DNA from: Cladophialophora immunda
Lineage: Eukaryota > Ascomycota > Eurotiomycetes > Chaetothyriales > Herpotrichiellaceae
NCBI RefSeq assembly: GCF_000835495.1
Contig: NW_015622544.1
Location: 3,376,855-3,440,854 of the forward strand
Reading direction: 5' to 3'
DNA length: 64,000 nucleotides
Part shown: positions 33,372 to 45,609 of the stretch, piece after piece
Position numbering within the stretch: position 1 is the stretch's first letter
How the letters are laid out: every line of letters starts with the position of its first letter
Translations under genes and position numbers: made by a program
The notes under the pieces: model-generated
Databases searched by the model: none
The model's input: only the letters and a program-made list of their open reading frames with translations
Told to the model about the DNA's origin: nothing

Positions 33372-36300
33372 CTACAAGACCTCCTCAGGAGCAACCTGCG
33401 TCTTCTCGTAACGCCCAACACCTGGATCTCGCCACTTTTCTAACCAGCGTGAAACAAACTTCTTCACATAACCTTCGCTCAGTAAATCAGGCAGGTTTTT
33501 CATGGCCTCGCTAGCCTTCTGTGCGCTCTCCGTAGAGAAAAGCACCTGCTTCTCTGCTCCTTTCAGCCTGCCGGTGTCGGATTCCGTGGTATCTGCGATA
33601 TATTGAGCCCCGGTGTCCGTACCCCTCGCTTTTTCGTATGCGGTCTGCTCGGTCCCGTATTTACTCTCGTAGACTGATCTCAGCTTGATCGTGGGGTTGA
33701 CTTTCGGATCCTGTTCACTTGCTGCCAGCCGTGCCAGCCATTCTTGCGGGGAGACAGACTCAAAAGACAGCCCCGCCTCCTGTAGTGCCGGAAGCAAGTC
33801 ACCTGTCCAAGAGAATGACTTAGGATTGACAACGTTGTAAAAGCGGCAGCTCCCTGCCGAAACCGCGACCCCTTGGCCTTCTGCTCTGGGAGATGTGTCG
33901 TGGGAGCATAATTCGACGATGATCTTTGCAACCAAATCAACCGGAATCCACGAGCAATGCTGGACATGACAAACGAGTTAGTCGAAGAGAATCTCAATTC
34001 TTCAAACCACAGGAACACGGTGTAGAACACTACGAACCTCTTGTAATCTTGGAAGACAGCCCACCGTCAGCGCCGAGCGGACGATGAGAGGTATGGACTC
34101 GGAATCGTTCCAAAGTCCATGTTGACTGTCTCCGACGATTTGTCCGATCCGAACCACCCGGCCATCGATCCCAAATGCAGCCGCGTTGTTTACCATGTGC
34201 TCTGTGACCAACTTTGATTTTCCGTAGCCCATAGTCGCCGAGTCTAGGTCTTCCAGCAACGTCTCTGCGACAATGCTTTCAAGCGGTGACGCCGATGCTA
34301 CCGACACTGATGAGAGAAAGACGAATCGTGCCGGTTGCGTGGCCCGGACCGATAGAGCAAAATTGAGGAGGTTCTGCGTGCCCTTCACATGCTGGTCCTC
34401 GAAGCTGCGCAAGCCAAGGTTGAAATTCACCGCCCACGCATTGTGTATGACCAACGAAACGCTATCCCGCATCTCGCTGAGCATCTGTGGCTGAAGGCCA
34501 AGGTCTTCTCGGCCTAGGTCACCAGGCAGGGCAATGATGCGCCGTTCGTATTCGTCCGGTAGAGCCAACCCTCGATCCGAAAGCGCCAGGAGGATTCGCT
34601 GCTTGGCGTCGCCAGCCGCCGAAGATCTCAAAAGGCAGTAGACCCTGTCAATCTCTGAACGATGGAGAAGCACGGCAAGGAGATGACTGCCCAGAGATCC
34701 TGTTGCTCCGGTAAGCAGCTGTAGCTAGATTAGATCAAGTGAAAAAAGTGATGTCAATATATAATTGGCTTACCGCGGAACAACCCGTATTCTGGCCCCT
34801 TTCAAGCGGCACGAATCTTGAGAATGTCGAGTATTTCTCGATCATCCTCTTCATGACTCCTCTCTCGTCTTCGCCCTCGTCTTCTATTCCGGCCTGGAGC
34901 CGCACGAGATGCCTGGCCAGTCTAGCTGGAGTTGCATGTTCGAAGATTGTATTGGGCGTCAACGCTCCTGCTTTTGGCAGATACAGCTTTCCTCGGAGGA
35001 TCGCTGCCATCTTTGTGGCTTGCAGGCTGTCAACACCAGCGGAGAAGAAATCTGCGTCGGCCGAAGCAAGATCAATCGGTCCCTCTCGCTTGAAACTCTC
35101 CAGGATCAAGCGTTCAGTGTCGTGTTGGTTGAGTCTCAATACCCCTTTCGCGCCCAAATTCAATCTTTCATACTTGTCGTCAATGATCTTGTGGAACACC
35201 TTGTACACTTGAGCCCGGACAATGGTGCCTTTGTCTGTTTGTGGGTAGTCGACCTCTGCGCCCATGGGCACAATCATCTCTCTTGAGATGCAGGCAAAGG
35301 ATTCAACCTTGGAATTGGCTTCGTCAACAAAAGGCCATAGCTGTTCGACAAATTCCTCGTCACTCATTGCAGCCGCGGGTGTACTACGAAATAGTAATAC
35401 ACCTGGCAGAGCTCGTCCTACGCCGAAAACAACGGCCTCTCGAATCAGCGGATGTTGGCGTAAACGGCCTTCCATAACCGAGGGCAGCACTTTCTCGCCA
35501 TTTGTCAGGGTCACTCTGTCATCCAATCTGCCTGTATATTTCCATCGATTCGGCTTCGTAGGATGGGCCTCGAACGTGTCTCTGGTATGGAACGAGTTGG
35601 GAGGATCGTCCGAATTTGTGGCAGTCTTCGATTTCAATCCATCGAGTGCTACGAGCTCGTAAGTGTGCGCTCCCAACGGTCTCATCGTCACGAAAGGTCT
35701 GGCGGAGGGAAATATCGACATGTACGACCAATCCTTATCTTCGCGAGGCCGCATAGAGTCCATGAGAGCTCCGGTTTCGGTCCTGGCAATCTGTCAGCCA
35801 TCGTCTCGAGGAAGTTCAAGCTTTCTGGCTTGGGACGGTCTCAGCGGAACTTACGAGCCCCAGTGTGATATCAAATGGACACCACGGTCAATAAGCTGGT
35901 CACCGAGTTCGTCCGGGACTTGGCTTCCGGCGGAAGAGACAATCTCGCACGACTGCATTGCTTGCATCCCACGTTCTGTCTCGGCGAGAAGGCCCAGGGC
36001 GTATGGCACAGTAAACATGATTGCAGGCCTAACAGCTTCCAGCACAGCAGTCAGGTTCGTGGATGTTAAGGGGAGCCTCGCATTCAAAAAATAAATGGTT
36101 ACTCGCTTAAACATCGCTCGGAATAAACATGCATGGCCGTGCGTGTGGAAAAGTGGCACCGTTAACAGCCCGCGTAGGGCATGTCCTCTTGCATAGTTCT
36201 CGAGACATGCTTGATGAGTCTGGTAAATAGGTTTCGGTACACCCGTCGAACCTGAAGAATGCAAGATAAAGGCCACCTTGTGCTTCCCAGAGGGCTTGAT

Positions 36301-36869
36301 AACCCCTCTATGAATCGAGGGTTTGGTTATACTGACGTTGTCAGGCTCGCCTCTTTGTGGGATCGGCAGCAGCCACAAGCCCTCGAGGTCACGAATCTTG
36401 CCGACAGCTGCTTCCAGTTTTGGGTCATAATATACCGTTTTGCACCCTGTTGCCTTGAGCAGGCTCGCATAAGCATCGGTTGCAAGCCTTGGGGAGAGCA
36501 GGAACACCGTATAGCCCAGCCGGCTTAGGCCAAACATTGTGATCATATAGTCCAAGTCAGATAAGCCCAGGAGAGCAATCGTCTCGACCTCATGGCTGGC
36601 CTACATGCATTGTTGTCAGAAGCCCATCGTCATTCGAGATGTTCGTCTATCGAACTCACAACTTGCCTCAGCCCTTGGCCCACGAGTTTCTGGGCCGCAA
36701 CATCCGTGAGGCAATGGATGTCCTTCGCGGTAAGATATAAGAAGTCTGTAAGTGTGCCATCTGATTTCGGGTACGCGATGATAGGCTCGTTGCTGTCTTC
36801 ATTTGCACGTCCAATGATCAATTCGTCCACGCTATGGAAAACGTCGTAGTTTGGGTTTGAGGTCGACAT
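33372..36869 (-). CDS. NRPS-like carboxylic acid reductase (adenylation-thiolation-reductase)
   Basis: Five exons (36869-36660, 36600-35855, 35782-34774, 34724-34038, 33959-33372) give 1,079 residues. The adenylation domain shows LHSSGSTGVPKP near residue 179, the HWGSTETG motif across the exon 2/3 junction, KYTGRLDDRVTLTNGEKVLP, and TDKGTIVRAQ with the catalytic Lys. The thiolation site is FFSAGVDSLQ (Ser near 570). A thioester reductase starts near 656 with LLTGATGSLGSH and has the YGKSK catalytic pair near 820. Such enzymes activate an aryl or other carboxylic acid, load it on the phosphopantetheine arm and release it as an aldehyde or alcohol using NADPH. There is no condensation domain. 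All four introns are GT...AG. It is divergent from the flavin monooxygenase. Confidence 0.93.
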
Positions 36870-37772
36870 ATTCAGTTAAGGTATGGGTTCAGGTGGTCTG
36901 ATCGGTTGTACTCAGATTGCGAGAACGCAGCTTCAACGACGGCCATCGAGGGACTTGGAGTTAGCTGACGGCCACTTGAGTCAGGCGACTTCTTCAAGGG
37001 GCATGCTCAGACTTTGTCGAACTCAGCCTAATCAACCACAGCAATGATCCTCAACAGGTATTGCACTCATTTGCCGAAATCTCCGAGCAACAGCTGGAGT
37101 TAACAGCAACGGACCGAAAGTCGAGTCTTACCATATGTGATTCCTCATCCGACTTTCTTGCAGAGCTGCAGTGGTGGCATAATTCTTGGTGCTTCCGCAA
37201 CGCCTAAGATCTTGCCTGTCATCATAGACGGACAATGTCGCTGCGGAACCAGCATTTTCTCCGCTTGGAGCTCCATTCGACAGTTTGCTGGTTGTCCGCT
37301 TATCAAGAATGTGCAGGTGATCAAGAAACTGTTGAAGATGTTCTAAGATTTGGAGATACGAGGCTCCACTTTAGGGGATACGCTAGCCGTGTTGGTCAGG
37401 CGGCTGTCGACATCCGCCTCCGCCTCCCCTCCGCCGCATCATTTCCTCGACTTCCACCTGCGAGGCACAAGTTGCAAGAGACACACTCCGCTCCTAAAAA
37501 CAGGTTGGAAGTCAGAAACCTATGCCTCTTCGCTTCTGCAATGCCGATCCATTTCTCCGCCGATAGTTGCAGTCAAGGCGGGGTGGCACAGTTGTTAAGA
37601 TCGTCACCAACCTGACGACCTTACCCCACATCAACACATCCTCACATCCTGTATATACTGCCTGGGAAGCGCACTCAATGTGTGGAAGCCCCAGTTTCTT
37701 CGTCCGCTACGGTATTTTGGCTTTCTCTCTCGCGGTCATTGCAACTATTCCCTTTTGCTTCGATTCGGAACA
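36870..37772. promoter_or_regulatory. Bidirectional promoter, NRPS-like reductase / flavin monooxygenase
   Basis: Two cluster enzymes start 903 bp apart and point away from each other, so this region probably co-regulates them. No clear CGG/CCG inverted repeat could be assigned by eye. Short open frames exist but none is gene-like. Confidence 0.5.
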
Positions 37773-39807
37773 ATGTCTTCGCAGTATTCGCCGTATTGCG
37801 TCCCCCTGAATTCAAACTACCTGCGCAAACCCCGAAAGATTCGAGTTGTTTGCATTGGTGCAGGGTTTGCTGGAATCACGCTTGCATACAAGATTGCACA
37901 CGAACTGAAGCTTGAAGATGTTGTGAGCTTTCAGATTTACGAGCAGCAGGCACGCTATAGACCGCAGGTGGCGATGACTTGACCTCGTGACTGACTGAGG
38001 CCAGAATCACCCAGGAGGAACATGGGCCGCAAACCACTATCCCGGGCTGATGTGTGATGTTCCGATTCACGTCTACACTCTCCCATTCAATCCGAAACAT
38101 GACTGGAAGAACTTCCTAGCGACCGGGCCAGAAATTCTAGAATATATCTTGGAAACAACCAAGAAACTCGACCTGGAAAGATTCATGAAGTTCAAGACGA
38201 GGGTGGTTGAGGCTGCTTTTGACGAAGCACTCGGCAAATGGAATCTGACGGGTGGGTTACGTGCGTCCTGACGGTCAAAGCTGACCGAAACACAACAGTT
38301 GAATCAGAGGGTGCGATTTTGCATGACCAATGCGACATCTTGATAGGCGCTTCTGGAACCCAAAGGCAAGCTATCCAAAGCACTTCGTCTACCTGTGCCC
38401 TGACTAATCTGATGCTTGTTCTCCCTAGCACGCCGCTCAATCCCAGTATCCCGGGGCTCGACGGTTTCAAAGGCAAGCTTGTCCACACTGGAAATTGGTA
38501 TGTAGAGTTGTTGGAAATGCTGGGCCGCGCTTACGTGGATTTCAGGGATGATTCACTGGACTGGAAGGGCAAAAAAGTCGGTGTCATCGGCAATGGCTCA
38601 TCCGGGATTCAGGTGTTTCGTGCAATGCAACCCGATGCAGCTTCTATCACGCACTTCATTCGCAAACCCACCTGGATCTCGATGAGCTATGTTCACCAAT
38701 TTACACCTGAGGGCAGGAATTTTGCATGTGAGTGGAACCCCCTCCGTAAAATGAATGGTCGTCCCCTGCTTGAAAGCTAACACTTTGGGAAAAGACTCTC
38801 CGGAGCAGCTCGAATCCTTCAAGACTCCCGAAAACCTGTACAAGTACAGGAAGATGATCGAAAGCTTCAACAACGGTCTATTCATGCGACTGGTCTTCAA
38901 TGACACTAGCAAAGGGGCGAAGCAGGCATTCCGCGCCGAGCTCGAGCGGTGGATGAGCGACCGCCTGCATGGAGACCCGGCGTTGGTCAACCGCCTGAAG
39001 CCTTCCTACCAACCTTGGTGCCGCCGACTCACGCCGGAAGACAAGTACCTAGAAGCGCTCCAGGCTCCCAATGCAGAACTAGTCGACTCAAAGATAGAGG
39101 CGATCACCGAGGACGGCATCCGTAACAGCGACGGCTCATTTCGTCCCTTTGACATCATAGTCCTCGCGACAGGATTTGTCAACAATCGCATCCCACCGTG
39201 GACCATGCGAGGCCGGGGTGGGATCACCCTCGCAGAAAGATGGAAGGACAACGTGGACGGCTACATCAGCGTCTGTGCCCCTGACATGCCGAATTATTTC
39301 AGCATCGGATGCGGACCCAATTTCCCCATCGCGAATGGACCTGTTCTTTCCGCGATGGGCTTCGTTTCCAACTATATATTGAAGTGGGCTTTGAAGATCT
39401 CTTCGGAGGACATCAAGTAAGTGCTAATCAAGAACTTCCCTTCGGCCTAATCACTAATAAGGATTTGCAGGTACGTGTGCGTCAAGAACGAACGCGTCGA
39501 GGCGTACAATATCTACCTGCAGGAAATCCTCCGGCGCACGGCCTGGAACGAGGACTGCGACTCGTGGTATAAGAAGGGCAGGATCGACGAGTATCGCACC
39601 GGCATCACGGCCATCTACCCAGGCAGCATGAACCACTTCCGGGAAATGCTCAGCGAGCTGCGCGGGGAGGACTTTGATTTCGTCTACAACTCCCGCAACC
39701 CGTTCACCTTCGTCGGCAACGGCTTGACGAAGGTGGATTTTGACGAGGACGGGGATCTTGCGGTGTATCTGGCGGAGACGGTCAAGTTTGACCACTTCAG
39801 CCCGTGA
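37773..39807 (+). CDS. Baeyer-Villiger-type flavin monooxygenase
   Basis: Seven exons (37773-37949, 38005-38251, 38299-38365, 38429-38497, 38546-38727, 38795-39416, 39471-39807) give 566 residues. The FAD Rossmann motif is VVCIGAGFAG near residue 29, followed by GGTWAANHYPG. The Baeyer-Villiger fingerprint F-x-G-x3-H-x3-W-D reads FKGKLVHTGNW/D, completed across the exon 4/5 junction. The NADPH motif GNGSSG is near 203, and an ATGF motif lies further on. Family spacing requires a GC donor for intron 1 (CAG/GCACGC) and for intron 3 (AAAG/GCAAGC). With intron 3 removed, the distance from DILIGASG to IPG shrinks to the usual nine residues. The enzyme would insert oxygen next to a carbonyl or oxidise a heteroatom. 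Confidence 0.9.
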
Positions 39808-40344
39808 CCAGACTGCTGAAAGGTCGTTCTATATCATGTCGCACACTTACGTATCAAATCATCCTTCTGTCTCCACAGGGTCAATCACTCGAGCTTCAAT
39901 ATGGGACTCCTCTACGCTGCTGTTGCAGCGGAAGTAATTCACTGGTCACGCATGCCACATATTAACGATCCCTTTGGGCTAGATTGCGAGGTGCCTTAAA
40001 GCCGAAAAGAGTGCTTCTGCACATAACATGTGCAAAGGCTCTATATAGGGAGTTATGCCAAGGCTCTAATACTGGCATATAGTGGGCAAGTGGGTTGCTC
40101 CTATGTCGGCTATTCTACATAGACGTGGACAAGACAAAGAGCTTTCTTCGATAGACCCGCATTCTGCTTCTCTCCATTCAGATGCCCCACAGCCGCGTTA
40201 CCTGCCCATACCTGTCAATTGGGTAATAAGCCCCTAGCATCGTATATTCTGGACACTGGGCACCTGCATAGATGGATAGCAATGGTACGGAACGATTTGG
40301 TATCAGTTGGCTGCCGCCATGAAAATTCGAGTCTCAACTGCCAT
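39808..40344. other. Convergent intergenic region between cluster genes
   Basis: This lies between the monooxygenase stop and the SDR stop and is AT-richer than its flanks. No gene is seen. Confidence 0.5.
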
Positions 40345-41209
40345 TTACCAAGGATGTCGACCACCTTCAGAGTTGAGATACCCCCCATCCTCATGATCCT
40401 CCTCCCCGTTCAGGATGGCCACCATTGGTCGTGCGCCATCCACCGTCGGTTTGGCGCCGTTCTCCGGCTTATTGAAGGGCCCGAGATTCGAGACGCAGAA
40501 ACCGGGACAATACGTGAACACCTTGATCTTCTCATGCGCCTGGCGGAGCTTGACGACTTCGACGGAACTCAGCATGTTCAGCGCCGCCTTGCTTGTCTTG
40601 TACGGGATGGTTAGAGGTCCGCTTGGACCATCGGGGCTCAGAGTCCGACCGATCGAGCCCTGTCCGCTTCCGACGTTGATGATCCGAGGCGTCGAGCTTG
40701 ACTTCCGGAGGAGAGGCAGGAACGTTTCGATCATGACCGCTGGTCCGCTGACGTTGACGGCAAAACATCGTTGCATGTGCTCGAAAAGGCTCATGCCCGG
40801 CGCGGCGACGGCCTGTGCGGCGTTGTTGACCAACGCGTCTAGCCTGGCGAGAGAAAGTCACGTCTTAGCGAACTATGGAAGACGCAGTGCGGGTACACAC
40901 CTCCCATGAGCCTCGTCCACCTTGCGCGACAATTCCAAGATCGAGTCGGGGTCTGCCACTTCAAGGGGAAGCATTTCGACTGTGCCGGGTAGCTTCATCG
41001 CCTGCAGGTCGCGCAGCGCACGGGTTCCCCTCTCAACGTCCCGGCTGGTGATGATGACATGCTTGGATTCATCTGCAAGGAGCAGTTCCGCGAGACTGAA
41101 GCCAATGCCCGAGTTCCCTGGACCGAGTCAACACTGAATGATGCTCGGAAAACCAAAATGCAACATTCCTACCTCCGGTTATGAGGATGATCTGCTTGCT
41201 GGAAGCCAT
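40345..41209 (-). CDS. Short-chain dehydrogenase/reductase
   Basis: Three exons (41209-41173, 41117-40901, 40843-40345) give 250 residues, the normal length of a classical SDR. The cofactor motif TGGNSGIG is split by the first intron (ITG-G/NSGIG). The structural NNA motif is in LVNNAAQAV, the active-site Ser is probably in INVGSGQGSIG, and the catalytic pair is IPYKTSKAAL (Y-x3-K). It should be an NAD(P)H-dependent carbonyl reductase or alcohol dehydrogenase. It lies between the flavin monooxygenase and the P450 and reads in the same direction as the P450, consistent with a tailoring role. Confidence 0.92.
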
Positions 41210-41690
41210 TCGGACCTAATTCGCAATTGCCTTCGGGATACAGTGATGATGGGGGAAATGACAAATGCGTTATGTGCGCCTGGGTGATGGTGGAAAGAAC
41301 ATTTCGACTTTCATCACATCCCCCGGACTTTAGCTGGGACAAAATCCGCCTCGACTGCGGAGTTTAGGCAGACAACGACAGAGAGGGGCACAGGGTTCAG
41401 AGGACGAACATGACGAAGATGATGCGGAGACGAGTAGATATGGACGTCAAAAGTGCATTGCATGGTCACATCCTAGCATTACATGCCGTTTGGCGAACCA
41501 AATGGGTTCGCCATGATCGCACAAAAGAGCAGGATTGCCTCCTGGTTTGGCAGCCTGAAGCAAAGCACATTGGAGCCGATGAGGCCCTTGTATACTAGAC
41601 TTGCTAAAACCGAGCAAACTGACTCGAGCGACATGTACAGCACGCACCATTCAGGCTGCTGTTACAAGACAGAAAAAGGTCCGCCGCTTG
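41210..41690. other. Intergenic: SDR promoter and P450 3' end
   Basis: Both neighbours are on the minus strand. No coding signal was recognised in the 481 bp. Confidence 0.5.
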
Positions 41691-43381
41691 TCACTTGGCT
41701 GGAGTGAACGTGACCAAGAACTTCGCATCCCACGGCCCAGCAGCACCCCTATCCTTCTGCCTCATCATCTGCTCCGTCATGCTCGGATCGGTCTCGATAT
41801 CATACAGCTGATACAGCCGTGTGAGGGTCAGGTGCATGCCGATATCGGCCAGATGTTTACCGATGCAGTTTCGCGGTCCGTGGCCAAAAGGCTTCCACAT
41901 GGCCCTCATGTCGGGGTTGGAGCTCAGCCATCGCTCTGGGACGAATTGTAGCGGATCGGGAAAGATGCTGGGATCGCGGTGAGTCGCGTAGGAGACTGTT
42001 GCGACGTTGACTCCCTTGGGCACGAAGTGCTCGCCGATCTGTTTGCCCGGCGAGACTCTCGGAAAGCCGACATTGAAGGGACCCCAGAGCCTCAAGGTCT
42101 CGTCGATGCAGGCGTTCAAATACGGCTAGACAAAGACCGGTCAGGATGTTTAAGTGGCTCATAGGCAACCTGGGCGGGTGACTTACCAATTTCGAGGCCT
42201 CTTCGTAGGTTGGCATCTTGTCGGGGTCTGGGAACGCCGAGCGGATTTCGTCAATCAGCCTCTTCTTCACCTCGGGTCTCTTGCCGCACTCCCACATCAG
42301 ATAGATCGACGTGATGGCAGTGGTGTCGCTACCGGCAAGGAGGAAGATGATGGTGTTCTCCACCAACTCTTCAAAGGACAACTTGCTCTTGGTCTCTTCG
42401 TCACGGGCGTCGATCAGGTTGCGCAGAAATGTGCCCTTGGCGAAACTGTCGCCCTCCTTCTCGATTTGGAGTTGAAAGTCGCGGACGCTCTTTTGAACGA
42501 ACTTGATAAAGCTGTCGAGCTGGCCATACGCCCTTTGGATTCTTGGGATCGGAACGTATCTTAGCCATGGGATGAAAGCTTGGACGGGAATTGTGACGAA
42601 ACTATTATAGACAATTAGCTCTGCGTCATGTTACCATGGGGTATACCAGGGTGGAAAGGCCACCTGTAGCCTTGAGCATATATGGATCGTCGCTCTCGAA
42701 CACCCGAATGTCTACCTGCGGATAGGGACACACTCACAAGCAATCCATGTCTCGATGACTGATCACCCCCTGGCCGGACACCGAATTGAAAGACGTCCCG
42801 AAACTGAAATAGCTCGAGATGTCGAGGAAATGGCACATCATCTTCCCGAAGATGTCCACCGTCTGGCCGGTGTTGGGCCTGAACACTATCTCGTCGAGTG
42901 TCTGGACCTTTTGCTGGATGAATGGTTCGTCCTTGAGCAACGCATTCAAGGAAAATGCATGGGACAGCAGACGACGAACGCGAGCGTGCGCGGCCTTGTC
43001 CTTCTCGTTGAACACGCTATTGGCGCCGGTCGCAGTGAAGGGGTCGTAGAAATGGGGCTCCTTCAGGCACGGACTCGAGCTTTGCCCGTAGATGTCCACC
43101 CACGACTTCATGTCGGAGAAGAAGAGTTGGTTGGTGGCCACCCGGACCGGACTCCCGTATTTCTGAAGCATGTCGTATTGCCAGTAGAGTCGTGTCATCT
43201 TGAACGCCACCACCATGGGATAGATGTCGGTGAACTTGGCCAGGAAGGGACCTGGATACTTTGCAAGAGGATGGAACCATATTCGGTAGACAATGACGGC
43301 GAGAACGTAAACGGCGGGGAGTGCCCAAAGTGTATTGAGGTTCGGCGATTGGAGCTGGCTCAGTGCTGCAAAGGTTGCCAT
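41691..43381 (-). CDS. Cytochrome P450 monooxygenase
   Basis: Three exons (43381-42738, 42601-42187, 42125-41691) give 497 residues. An N-terminal membrane anchor (about residues 15-35) is followed by the hinge HPLAKYPGP. The I-helix oxygen-activation motif is AGSDTT, the K-helix is ETLR, the PERF-like motif is VPERW, and the heme loop is FGHGPRNCIGKHLA. The first intron is 136 bp, long for this window, and its interior stays partly open; the phase (TT/T) fits only if it is removed as one piece. It should be an ER-bound oxygenase that hydroxylates the cluster product. It is the last clear enzyme of the cluster. Confidence 0.92.
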
Positions 43382-44544
43382 GTTGGCTTCGTCTCGAGAG
43401 AGATGCTGGACTTGGGTGAGTCCTACTCGCCCTGTGGTATTGATGACTGCTGACCTTTCGGTGTTCTTGAGCAGGGGTTGCTGCACTCCATGGCACCCGA
43501 GAGGCAAACCCCCCGGTTTTCAGGCCTGGGGATGCAGATGCAAAACTGGGGCGCCCGCACCGACGCATACGAGTTCTGATGCGTGACCTCGCTGCATCGA
43601 TAGGGATAGCTGCAATCGGACCAGAACCCGTTGCCGACAGGGAGCATCGGCTGGGGAACTCGCGGGGAAGATCATACAGATTCCTCGGGGGCGGGCCCGC
43701 GGGGAAAGAAAAGCGTGCCGATTGGTGCAGACAGGGGATTGACTTGGGTTAAGCCGAATCACAGATGGCGCCAAGTCGTTACTTCCCCGGAAGCAGGATC
43801 AGTTTTCCCCATTTCACATGGCAGCCTCTGTATCTCTTCTCCTGGTGAAGGGCAAGGAAAAAGGAAGTACTTTAAAGGCCATTCATTGTTCTTGTGGACT
43901 CGAACACTTTCATATCCAATAGCTGCACCAACTCTCATCCGTTTCACAGTGGTTGCCGGTCAACGAAACTAGCCTCTACTCCACTTCTAGGTTTGATAGA
44001 TCGTGGTTCTTTCACACGATAACTCACCTATAGTCAATGACAAGTAAGACAGACTGGCTATTCTTTTCGCGAAGCGACCGTAAGAATTGTCGACATCTGG
44101 ACCAAGTTCTATGTGGATGTGTTAGTTGAGCCCTCGGTAGTAGATATTCCACATGTCAGATGAACGCTTCCTCCTGGGGAACATCTGCGAGTCCTAAGCA
44201 GCTACACTGAAACTACCAACTAATATCATGTTTCCTGTTGGGAATATCCTCTGCGCTTCAAGATATTAGCGGTCTCTTCACGTCTATATTAAATTGAGCA
44301 TCCCGATCAACTCAGCTGAGTGTTTACCTTGACCTCATTTTACCTTAGTTCCTCTCAAAATACCCAAAACTTATTCATTTTATCCTCACCTCATACTCAC
44401 TTCATTTCTTTCTCACTTCCTTCGACTTGAGGGATATTTCACACCGTCCGCCGCAGCGTCGAAATCTACTTCATCTTCGAAAAGCTCATCTACATTCTTT
44501 CTCCTCCTGGATAATCGCGCCGTCGTTGAAGCTACATACTTTTC
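43382..44544. other. Divergent intergenic region, P450 / F-box-like gene
   Basis: This 1.16-kb region turns AT-rich after about 43950 and has a CT-rich leader immediately before 44545. No gene was recognised. Confidence 0.5.
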
Positions 44545-45498
44545 ATGATGCCGAAAGCAGCCGCCTGGAAGTCAAAGGGTCCGGCGGGAGCGCGAAGGTC
44601 CTCCACGAAGCGGCAACTAAGAACACCGAGAAAGAAGGCAGACAGCATTGCTGCGCAGGGGAAGGAGAGCAAGAACCCGCCAGGTTTCCGGCTCCTCGAT
44701 CTCCCTCCCGAGATCAGACTCCAAATCTATAGATATTTTGCAACGGTAGACAAAATCATCCTTCCGAAAGAACCAGCATCGTACCGCCGCAAGGTAAACG
44801 AACTTGAGAAGAGGAAACGCAGCGTCCGTGATGTGAAAGCGACCCGGACCTCGCTGCAATGGGTATGCCATCAGATCAGCGAGGAGTGGGCCCCAATCTT
44901 CTTCAGTACAACAAGAATCGTGGTAAACCCAGCGAGATCGCTTGATGACGGCTCACAGCTGCCAGACGACGGGCTGGAGGATTTTCAGTACACACCTGAA
45001 GAATTCAGGAATTTTTTCATGGACACAACGCCAGAGTGCAAGTTGAAATACATCACCAAGTTGAAGTATATCGACTTCTTGGGCAAGGATCTGACCAATG
45101 CCAAGACTGGCCTGGGATTGGCTTCTCTCATAGGCGCCCTCAAGGAGCATCTTCCAAAACTCCCGTCCTTATCCGAGGTCACGTATTTGGTCGTACTCGA
45201 CTCGGATTGCAGGCCGCTCACACCGTATAGCTACAGAGCGACTCATGAGACAGCATTTGGCTTTCCAGATTACGAGGGACGCCTGAGGACGCTGGAACAA
45301 CAAGCATTGAGCGGAACTGGAACTGGTTTCTTGAACAACTGGGTGTCACAGAGGAAGATTAAATACAGGCTCGTCCTTGGACTTGAGCGGGAAGACCGCC
45401 GTGATATGAAGCTCATCTTCCGCAGAGAGCAGCTGCCCACTGCCAGGTCAATGGCGGACCGGATGGAGAGAGGTCACCAACAAAAGCTGGAGGAGTGA
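44545..45498 (+). CDS. F-box-like / 2EXR-type hypothetical protein
   Basis: A single exon encodes 317 residues. After a basic N-terminus (many Lys and Arg to about residue 45) comes FRLLDLPPEIRLQIYRYF, the degenerate F-box-like helix seen at the start of many fungal 2EXR/F-box-like proteins. The middle has SLQWVCHQISEEWAPIFF, also typical of this group. The C-terminus is charged. The function is not known; F-box-like proteins may act as substrate receptors for SCF ligases, but that is inference. The last 132 bases of coding sequence are repeated at 45767-45898 across an assembly gap. Confidence 0.7.
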   Translation: MMPKAAAWKSKGPAGARRSSTKRQLRTPRKKADSIAAQGKESKNPPGFRLLDLPPEIRLQIYRYFATVDKIILPKEPASYRRKVNELEKRKRSVRDVKATRTSLQWVCHQISEEWAPIFFSTTRIVVNPARSLDDGSQLPDDGLEDFQYTPEEFRNFFMDTTPECKLKYITKLKYIDFLGKDLTNAKTGLGLASLIGALKEHLPKLPSLSEVTYLVVLDSDCRPLTPYSYRATHETAFGFPDYEGRLRTLEQQALSGTGTGFLNNWVSQRKIKYRLVLGLEREDRRDMKLIFRREQLPTARSMADRMERGHQQKLEE

Positions 45499-45599
45499 TC
45501 AAAACAAAACAGACGTCCAAGCACGACGGCAAGAGATCAGATCCGCTTCAACGTTCCTCAAGCGTGATTCAACGTCCCAAGAGGCCACGAAATGCAACA
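45367..45599. repeat. First copy of a 233-bp duplication flanking the assembly gap
   Basis: This segment covers the end of the F-box-like gene and its 3' flank. It recurs at 45767-45999 with an offset of exactly 400 bp. The copies diverge only where the CA run begins. Confidence 0.95.
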
Positions 45600-45606
45600 T
45601 CAATGC

Positions 45607-45609
<3 letters not shown>

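Noticed and set aside
37968..38004. 37-bp GT-AG intron in the monooxygenase
   Set aside because: It is shorter than any other intron here and leaves six extra residues before GGTW; the GC donor at 37950 fits the family better.
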